The position numbers and the translations under genes are program-made. This document shows positions 58,510-64,000 of a stretch of DNA of 64,000 nucleotides, piece by piece; the first letter of the stretch is position 1, and each line of letters begins with the position of its first letter. The stretch is taken from the NCBI RefSeq assembly GCF_007752535.1, contig NZ_CP036426.1:7812001-7876000 (forward strand), given 5' to 3'. The stretch comes from Tautonia plasticadhaerens. GTDB lineage: Bacteria > Planctomycetota > Planctomycetia > Isosphaerales > Isosphaeraceae. The notes under the pieces are model-generated. The model saw nothing but the letters and a program-made list of their open reading frames with translations, was not told where the DNA came from and searched no databases.

Positions 58510-59699
58510 TGCGGGTCGGCTTCGATGGGGGCTGTCTCTCCAACCGTCGCGGATTCGGCCGATTCGCCCGGTCGCTGCTCACGGCGCTGGGGACCGTCGA
58601 GACGGAGCACGACCTGGTCGTCCTGATCGACGAGCCATCCCTGGAGACGGTCCGGATCCCCGAGCGGTTCGAGACGGTCGCCGTGCCCGTCCGGGAGGCG
58701 CCCAGTCGGGCCGCCTCGGCCGAAGGCCGTCGACGGGTGCCCGACCTGCTCGCCTTCGGCCGGGCGGCGGCCGGGGCGGGCCTCGACGCGATGGTCTTCC
58801 CGTCGTCGTACAGCTTCTTCCCCGTCTGGAACGTGGGCCGGGTCGTGGTGACGATCTTCGATGCGTTGCCGCTGGTGTACCCCGAGCTGGTCTTCCCGAG
58901 CTGGCGGGGAAGGCTCTTCTGGACGCTCAAGGAGCGGCTGGCGGCCCGGTCGGCCGACCAGATCCTGACCACCTCCGACGCCTCGCGCCGCGACCTGGTC
59001 GCGCACTACCGGCTCCCCGCCGACCGCATCGGCCTGATCGGCGCCGCCCCGGATCCGATCTTCCGGCCGACCGCATCGGGCCCGGAGTCCGAAGCCGCCC
59101 TCGCCCGGTACGGCCTGGGGCCGGGGGAGCGGTTCCTGCTCTACGTCGGCGGCCTGAGCCCGCACAAGAACCTGCCTCGACTGATCTCGGCCTTCGCCCG
59201 GTCGGCGCCCAGCGATGTCCGCCTGGCAATCGTCGGCGACTTCGGCGACGTCTTCCACACGCACGTCCCCGAACTCCGGTCGGAAGCCGATCGGCTCGGC
59301 GTCACGGATCGGATCGTCTTCACGGGATTCGTCCCGGACCCCGATCTCGTGTTCCTTTACGGCCGGTCGGTGGCGCTGGTGCAGCCGTCGCTGCTGGAGG
59401 GGTTCGGGCTGCCTCCGGTCGAGGCGATGGCGTGCGGGACGCCCGTGCTCGCCAGCTCGGCCGGGTCGCTGCCGGAGGTGGTCGGCGACGCCGGCCTGTT
59501 CTTCGACCCGACGGATCCGGAGGCGATGGCCGGGGCCGTCGCCACCGTCCTCGGCGACCCCGACGCTCGCCGTCGGATCGCCGACCGGGCCCTCGAACGG
59601 TCGGCCGCCTTCACCTGGGACGCGGTCGCCCGGCAATTGCTCGGCCACCTGGACGTCCTCCTCCCCGTCGAGTCCCCGAACCGCCCGGAGGCCGCCTGA
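58509..59699 (+). CDS. Family 4-type glycosyltransferase (GT-B fold)
   Basis: A 396-aa retaining glycosyltransferase. The N-terminal acceptor domain contains the [11 protein letters not shown] region. The C-terminal donor domain starts at [13 protein letters not shown] and carries the [17 protein letters not shown] block with the EX7E glutamates. The stop of the DUF362-like gene and this ATG share TGATG, implying translational coupling. Probably builds a capsule, lipid-linked glycan or glycoprotein sugar; not determinable. Confidence 0.92.
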   Translation: MRVGFDGGCLSNRRGFGRFARSLLTALGTVETEHDLVVLIDEPSLETVRIPERFETVAVPVREAPSRAASAEGRRRVPDLLAFGRAAAGAGLDAMVFPSSYSFFPVWNVGRVVVTIFDALPLVYPELVFPSWRGRLFWTLKERLAARSADQILTTSDASRRDLVAHYRLPADRIGLIGAAPDPIFRPTASGPESEAALARYGLGPGERFLLYVGGLSPHKNLPRLISAFARSAPSDVRLAIVGDFGDVFHTHVPELRSEADRLGVTDRIVFTGFVPDPDLVFLYGRSVALVQPSLLEGFGLPPVEAMACGTPVLASSAGSLPEVVGDAGLFFDPTDPEAMAGAVATVLGDPDARRRIADRALERSAAFTWDAVARQLLGHLDVLLPVESPNRPEAA

Positions 59700-59700
59700 G

Positions 59701-60339
59701 ATGTCGATGACGCTCTGCCTCGTCGCCCGCACGATCCCCGACTCCTGTCCGATCACGACGGTCTTCCGAGCGCTCGCCGACTCCGGCCACGAGGCCCACG
59801 TCATCCTCGTCCCGACCGGCGTCGATGAGCCTTCGGGGGTGGTCGCCGGGGGCCGCTTGATCCTCCACCACCTGCCGGCCGGACGCTCAGGGTGGTACAG
59901 GATCGGTACCGATCGGGCCCGGCGGGCTTCGATCGCCCGTCTGTTGCTCCGGCTATCTCCCCAGGTCGTCCATGTTTCGGACGAGTCGGGCCGAGGGATC
60001 GCCCGGCCCCCCGGTGCGATCGTGCTCCAGAGCGTGACCGGTCGCCCGACATCCCTCCCGTCCGACGCGGAAGTCCTGCCCGACGGTCGATTCCTCGACC
60101 GAACCGGCCGCCCCATCGCCACCCACGGCGTCCCGCCGATGCCGGCCGGCTCGCCGGTCGACGACGGGCTCGCCCCCGATGCGTCCGAAACCCAGTGGCG
60201 GGTGCTGACCTATCTCGCCAGCATCGACCAGCTCCGTCGGGAACGCCGGGTGCGGATCGACCCGGGGCATCGCGACGTCCCCAGGTCGAGGCTCGCCTCG
60301 GCCCTCCCCGCGGCGCCCAGCTATTCGGCGGTCTCGTGA
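59701..60339 (+). CDS. Hypothetical protein, possible glycosyltransferase half-domain
   Basis: A 212-aa protein with a Rossmann-like start ([32 protein letters not shown]) resembling the acceptor half of GT-B enzymes. No donor domain follows and the C-terminal third is unstructured-looking. Either a small accessory protein or a remnant. The ATG lies one base after the preceding stop. Its own stop (60337-60339) falls five bases before the target duplication of the MITE, so the insertion did not create the truncation. Confidence 0.6.
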   Translation: MSMTLCLVARTIPDSCPITTVFRALADSGHEAHVILVPTGVDEPSGVVAGGRLILHHLPAGRSGWYRIGTDRARRASIARLLLRLSPQVVHVSDESGRGIARPPGAIVLQSVTGRPTSLPSDAEVLPDGRFLDRTGRPIATHGVPPMPAGSPVDDGLAPDASETQWRVLTYLASIDQLRRERRVRIDPGHRDVPRSRLASALPAAPSYSAVS

Positions 60340-60351
60340 TGGGGTCCAAGG

Positions 60352-60583
60352 CCCAGGGCTTTGAAGGTGGACTGATGCGTTCGCGGAGGCCCTGTTTTTC
60401 GGGGCTTCGCCGGGCTCGGGTGGGACGCCAGCCGGCCCGGAGGGCTCGAATCGCGAGCCCCACACCCCCGGCGGGCGGCACCGACGGCTCGACCTCGGAC
60501 AACGGAACTGCCGCCACCTCAAGGATTAATGATTCACGAACACCGACTCTACTTGGCCATCAGTCCACCTTCAAAGCCCTGGG
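60352..60583. mobile_element. MITE-like element with 26-bp perfect TIRs and 7-bp target duplications
   Basis: Terminal inverted repeats are perfect over 26 bp: 60352-60377 begins CCCAGGGCTTTGAAGGTGG, and 60558-60583 is its exact reverse complement. They are flanked by the direct repeat TCCAAGG at 60345-60351 and 60584-60590, a 7-bp target duplication. The 232-bp element has no gene large enough for a transposase, so it must move, if at all, with an enzyme encoded elsewhere. The perfect repeats suggest recent insertion. It lies between the glycosyltransferase operon and thyA. Confidence 0.85.
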
Positions 60584-60599
60584 TCCAAGGCCCTATGAT
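60570..60599 (+). promoter_or_regulatory. Possible hybrid promoter at the MITE right end
   Basis: TTCAAA (60570-60575) lies inside the right terminal repeat and TATGAT (60594-60599) just outside the target duplication, 18 bp apart. They would make an outward promoter with a start near 60606, giving a short leader to the thyA ATG at 60640. Box identity is inference. Confidence 0.4.
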
Positions 60600-60639
60600 T
60601 CGGATGGACTGGTCCGCCCCCCAACCGACGGGATCCGCG

Positions 60640-61476
60640 ATGGAATCGGCCTATCTCGATCTCCTTCGAGACGTCCGGCGAAGTGGCGTCCTCAAACCGA
60701 CGCGGGCGGTCCTCCCCTCGACGGGGAAGAAGGTCGACGCGCTGAGCGTCTTCGGCCGCCAGGCCCGCTACGACCTCTCGCTCGGCTTCCCCGCGGTGAC
60801 GACCAAGCGGCTCGCCTTCGGCCCGGTGGTTCACGAGCTGATCTGGTTCCTCCTCGGCTCGACGAACATCGCGTATCTGAAGGAACACAAGGTCACCATC
60901 TGGGACGAGTGGGCCGACGAGGAGGGGAACCTCGGACCGGTCTACGGCAAGCAGTGGAGGTCGTGGGAGGCCCCCGACGGCCGGACCGTCGACCAGATCG
61001 ATCAGGTGGTGCGTGGGATCGAACGGCTGAAAATCGATCCGACCGACGCGATGGGCCGACGACTGATCGTCTCGGCCTGGAACCCGAGCGACATCGAGGC
61101 GATGGCGCTGCCGCCCTGCCACACGATGTTCCAGTTCTCGCTGACCGAGGGGCGGCTCTCCTGCCAGCTCTACCAGCGGTCGGCCGACCTGTTCCTGGGC
61201 GTGCCGTTCAACATGGCCAGCTATGCGCTGCTGACGCACCTGGTGGCACACGTGACCGGGGTCGAGGTGGGGGAGTTCATCCACACGATCGGCGACGCGC
61301 ACATCTACACCAACCACCTCGAACAGGTGGACGAGCAACTCTCCCGGGAGCCGTATCCGCCGCCGACCCTGAGGATCGACCCGACGGTATCGAGCCTGGA
61401 CGGGATCCGGCGTGAGCAGGTCGAGCTGGTCGGCTACCGCCACCACCCCGCCTTGCGGGGCGAGGTGGCGGTTTGA
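60640..61476 (+). CDS. thyA: Thymidylate synthase
   Basis: A 278-aa enzyme converting dUMP to dTMP with methylene-tetrahydrofolate. Nearly all landmarks are present: [41 protein letters not shown], the catalytic Cys in [26 protein letters not shown] and H-I-Y-T-N-H. The usual N-terminal R-T-G-T-G phosphate-binding loop is replaced by [15 protein letters not shown] 60640 matches the family start; upstream ATGs (60595, 60604) lie at the MITE edge. The stop overlaps the DHFR start. Confidence 0.95.
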   Translation: MESAYLDLLRDVRRSGVLKPTRAVLPSTGKKVDALSVFGRQARYDLSLGFPAVTTKRLAFGPVVHELIWFLLGSTNIAYLKEHKVTIWDEWADEEGNLGPVYGKQWRSWEAPDGRTVDQIDQVVRGIERLKIDPTDAMGRRLIVSAWNPSDIEAMALPPCHTMFQFSLTEGRLSCQLYQRSADLFLGVPFNMASYALLTHLVAHVTGVEVGEFIHTIGDAHIYTNHLEQVDEQLSREPYPPPTLRIDPTVSSLDGIRREQVELVGYRHHPALRGEVAV

Positions 61477-61979
61477 GGCTCTCGATGGTCGTCGCCACCA
61501 GCCCCGACGGGGTCATCGGCAAGGTCGGGTTGATCCCCTGGCACCTGCCGAGGGACCTGAAGCGGTTCCGATCGATCACGATGGGCCACCCGATCCTGAT
61601 GGGTCGGCGCACGCACGAGTCGATCGGTCGGCCGCTCCCGGGCCGCGTGAACGTCGTCGTGTCGACGCGGCACGGCTACCAGCCCGAGGGCTGCACCGTG
61701 GCCCGTTCGCCCGAGGAGGCACTGCGGATCGCTGCCGACAGCGGGGCCGAGGAGGCGATGGTTGTCGGCGGGGAACGGCTGTATCGCCACTTCCTGCCGA
61801 CCTGCGACGCGGTCCACCTGACGGTGGTCGAGGGGCAATTCGACGGCGACGCGAGGTTCCCGATCGAGCAGCTTCTCGCGTCCGCCTGGACCGTCGAGCA
61901 ACGGGAAGAATGGCCGGCCGACGACCGAAATCCCTTCCCCCACCGATACGAACTGCTCAGGAGGCCTCCCGGCCACTGA
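61473..61979 (+). CDS. folA: Dihydrofolate reductase
   Basis: A 168-aa enzyme that regenerates tetrahydrofolate after thymidylate synthase. Motifs: [47 protein letters not shown]. The family-consistent N-terminus (x-R-L-S-M-V-V-A) requires the TTG at 61473, which overlaps the thyA stop by 4 bp; the ATG at 61485 would cut into the first strand. Coupled expression with thyA matches their metabolic cycle. Confidence 0.93.
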   Translation: MRLSMVVATSPDGVIGKVGLIPWHLPRDLKRFRSITMGHPILMGRRTHESIGRPLPGRVNVVVSTRHGYQPEGCTVARSPEEALRIAADSGAEEAMVVGGERLYRHFLPTCDAVHLTVVEGQFDGDARFPIEQLLASAWTVEQREEWPADDRNPFPHRYELLRRPPGH

Positions 61980-62148
61980 CTGGCTCGCGATCGAGTTGCC
62001 CGCCCCCCACGCTCCCCGGGAGAAGGACGGGCTGGCCCGACGGTCGAGGGGCGATCAGAATGGGCTGGTGACACCGCCGGCCCCGGTCGCACTTGCGTGC
62101 CGGGTCGGCCCTCGAGTCGCCCGAACCGCACCGCCCGAGCCAGCCGCC

Positions 62149-64000
62149 ATGTCCCGAAAGATCCGCCTCCAGAAACCCGGCAGCGACCGGCTCCGAGAGC
62201 GCTTCGAGCGCGAGTTGAACGAGGCGCAACGCCTCGCGGCCACGGCCCCCGACGGCTTCAACCTGATCCTGGCCGGGCCGGGGTCGGGGAAAACCCGGGT
62301 GATCACGTACCGGGTCGCCTACCTGATCGCCCGGGGGGTGGCACCCGAGTCGATCCTGCTGGTCACCTTCACCCGTCGGGCCGCCCGGGAGATGATCTCC
62401 CGGCTGGAGGGCATCATCGGCCCGAAGGCGATGAAGGTGTGGGCCGGGACGTTCCACCACGTCGGCAACCGGATCCTCCGGAAGTCGGCCAGGGCAGTCG
62501 GCTACGACCCCAATTTCACCATACTCGACGGCGAGGACCAGCGTGACCTGGTCAAGCTCGCTTTGGAGGACGCCGGGCTCGTCGGCACCGGCCGATACGC
62601 GCCGAAGCCGGCGACGGTGCAGCACCTCATCAGCTTCGCCTTCAACGTCAAGCGGCCCCTGGCCGAGCTGATCGCCGAGCGGCATCCCGACTGGATCGGC
62701 TGGGCCGAGCAGGTCGAGGCCGCCGCCGCCGCGTACGAGCGTCGCAAGCGGGCGAGCAACTGCATGGATTACGACGACCTGCTCGGCCTCTGGTCGAGAC
62801 TCATCACCGAGAACGAGGAGCAGCGCTCCGCCTTGGGCCGGATGTTTCGGCACCTGCTGGTCGACGAGATGCAGGACACGAACCTCGTCCAGGTCGAGCT
62901 GGTCGAGGCGATCGCCCGGGCCGGCGAGGGGAACCTGACGGCCGTCGGCGACGACGCGCAGTCGATCTACAAGTTCCGGGGGGCCCACTACGACAACATC
63001 CTGAAATTCCCCGAGCGCAACCCCGGCTCCCAGGTCTTCCGGCTGGAGACGAATTACCGGTCGACGCCGGAGATCGTGGCGTTCACCAATGCGTCGATCT
63101 CCAAGAACGCCTCCGGGTTCCCCAAGACGCTCGTCTCCGCCCGGGAGGGGGGGCCGAGGCCGGTGGTCGTCGCCACGGCCGACGCCTACGAGGAGGCCGA
63201 CCTGATCTGTCAGCAGGTCCTGGACTGGCGAGAGGAGGGGATCGGCCTGTCCCGGGTGGCGGTTCTGTACCGGAATCATCACGATTCGATCCTGCTCCAG
63301 GGGGAGCTGGCCCAGCGGGGGATCCCCTACACGGTCCGCAGCGGCATGCGCTTCTTCGAGCAGGCCCACATCAAGGACGTGATGGCGTACCTCCGCGTGC
63401 AGGCCAATCCGAAGGACGAGCCGGCCTGGGCCAGGTTGCTGCCGCTGCTGCCCGGGATCGGGCCGGCGAAGTCGTCGGCGATCCGGGCGAACATCATGGC
63501 CTCGGAGAACCCGATCGTGGCCCTGGAGTCGCCCGAGGCGATGAAGCTGGTTCCGGTCAAGAGCAAGGGGGAGTTCGCCGCGTTCGTGGCCGACCTGCGG
63601 TCGATCCGCAAGGCCGAGCCGGAGTCGAACCCCTCGGCGGCCATCCTCGCCGTGCTCAAGGGGGGATACCCGGGCGTGGCGAAGGCGAGGTACGAGCACC
63701 CGGACCAGCGCCTGGCCGACGTGGAGCAGCTCTCGGTGCTGGCGGCGCGTTACGACAGCCTCGACAAGTTCGTGGCCGACATGCTGCTGGCGGGGGACGT
63801 CTACGGCATGGATTCCCTCGGGGAGGGCGCCGAGCCCGACGGCGAGCAGCTCGTGCTGAGCACGATCCACCAGGCGAAGGGCCTGGAGTGGTTTCGGGTG
63901 ATCGTCCCCCGCCTGGTCGAGCACGGCTTCCCCGGCGACCGGGCGCTGGCCGAGTCCGGGGGAGAGGACGAGGAACGCAGGGTCTTCTACGTCGCCGTCA
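62149..64000 (+). CDS. UvrD/PcrA-type superfamily 1 DNA helicase (3' partial)
   Basis: The first 617 residues of a 3'-5' helicase of repair and recombination. Visible: Q motif region L-N-E-A-Q-R-L-A-A, Walker A L-A-G-P-G-S-G-K-T, motif Ia V-T-F-T-R-R-A-A-R-E-M, Walker B V-D-E-M-Q-D-T-N, motif III G-D-D-A-Q-S-I-Y-K-F-R-G-A, motif IV L-E-T-N-Y-R-S, and motif V region L-S-T-I-H-Q-A-K-G-L-E-W. The canonical D-E-x-Q-D-T-N carries Met where Tyr/Phe is usual. The right edge cuts the gene within the motif VI approach (R-V-F-Y-V-A-V). ATG 62149 starts M-S-R-K-I-R-L-Q-K. UvrD, PcrA and Rep cannot be told apart here. Confidence 0.93.
   Translation, partial: MSRKIRLQKPGSDRLRERFERELNEAQRLAATAPDGFNLILAGPGSGKTRVITYRVAYLIARGVAPESILLVTFTRRAAREMISRLEGIIGPKAMKVWAGTFHHVGNRILRKSARAVGYDPNFTILDGEDQRDLVKLALEDAGLVGTGRYAPKPATVQHLISFAFNVKRPLAELIAERHPDWIGWAEQVEAAAAAYERRKRASNCMDYDDLLGLWSRLITENEEQRSALGRMFRHLLVDEMQDTNLVQVELVEAIARAGEGNLTAVGDDAQSIYKFRGAHYDNILKFPERNPGSQVFRLETNYRSTPEIVAFTNASISKNASGFPKTLVSAREGGPRPVVVATADAYEEADLICQQVLDWREEGIGLSRVAVLYRNHHDSILLQGELAQRGIPYTVRSGMRFFEQAHIKDVMAYLRVQANPKDEPAWARLLPLLPGIGPAKSSAIRANIMASENPIVALESPEAMKLVPVKSKGEFAAFVADLRSIRKAEPESNPSAAILAVLKGGYPGVAKARYEHPDQRLADVEQLSVLAARYDSLDKFVADMLLAGDVYGMDSLGEGAEPDGEQLVLSTIHQAKGLEWFRVIVPRLVEHGFPGDRALAESGGEDEERRVFYVAV

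Noticed and set aside
60352-60583. Insertion as the cause of a truncated glycosyltransferase at 59701-60339
   Set aside because: The stop codon lies before the target duplication, so the gene end predates the insertion.

Overview
The window is very GC-rich DNA, roughly 70% by eye, from a planctomycete. The diagnosis rests on three gene sets pairing Planctomycete-type cytochrome c/DUF1549/DUF1553 proteins with DUF1501 proteins, a Tat-secreted Gfo/Idh/MocA oxidoreductase, two surface proteins with N-terminal L-E-x-R-x-L-L-S-like motifs, and many sensor kinases. An Isosphaeraceae-like host (Tautonia or Singulisphaera type) is my best guess, but it is inference only. I recognised no rRNA, tRNA, CRISPR array or transposase.

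Layout. 1-7.9 kb holds signalling genes: a hybrid histidine kinase cut by the left edge, a receiver-GGDEF diguanylate cyclase overlapping its end, and a convergent OmpR-type sensor/regulator pair. 8-16.8 kb holds an EF-hand secreted protein, a DUF1549/1553-DUF1501 pair, an acetamidase/formamidase, an aldo/keto reductase and an SGNH hydrolase. 16.8-18 kb has no gene I can support but carries three tandem copies of a ~192-bp unit. 18-26.7 kb holds a zinc-metallopeptidase-like protein with a peptidoglycan-binding-like domain, a Gfo/Idh/MocA oxidoreductase, a sugar-dehydrogenase/cytochrome fusion, a clan GH-A-like glycosidase and RecQ. 26.7-39 kb holds two more cytochrome/DUF1501 sets around a sialidase-like protein. 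39-47 kb holds two convergent surface proteins and a polytopic membrane protein.

The most notable locus is 47.4-55.8 kb, one co-directional block: a PARP1-like ADP-ribosyltransferase (WGR, helical regulatory and catalytic domains with an intact H-Y-E triad), a macrodomain protein, an 844-aa HEAT/ARM-repeat protein, a winged-helix/SWIM zinc-finger protein, a noncoding segment with all the hallmarks of a retron msr-msd RNA, and a retron reverse transcriptase carrying NAxxH, YADD and VTG motifs. RT plus ARM/HEAT plus winged-helix-SWIM matches what I recall as type XIII retrons. The PARP/macrodomain pair at the front of the operon is the part I do not recognise from any described retron, and it suggests a retron defence system using ADP-ribosylation.

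Downstream are a DoxX-like protein, a four-gene block with two glycosyltransferases, a 232-bp MITE with 26-bp perfect terminal inverted repeats and 7-bp target duplications, thymidylate synthase and dihydrofolate reductase in translational overlap, and a UvrD/PcrA-type helicase cut by the right edge. Functional statements are homology judgements made by eye; no database search was run.
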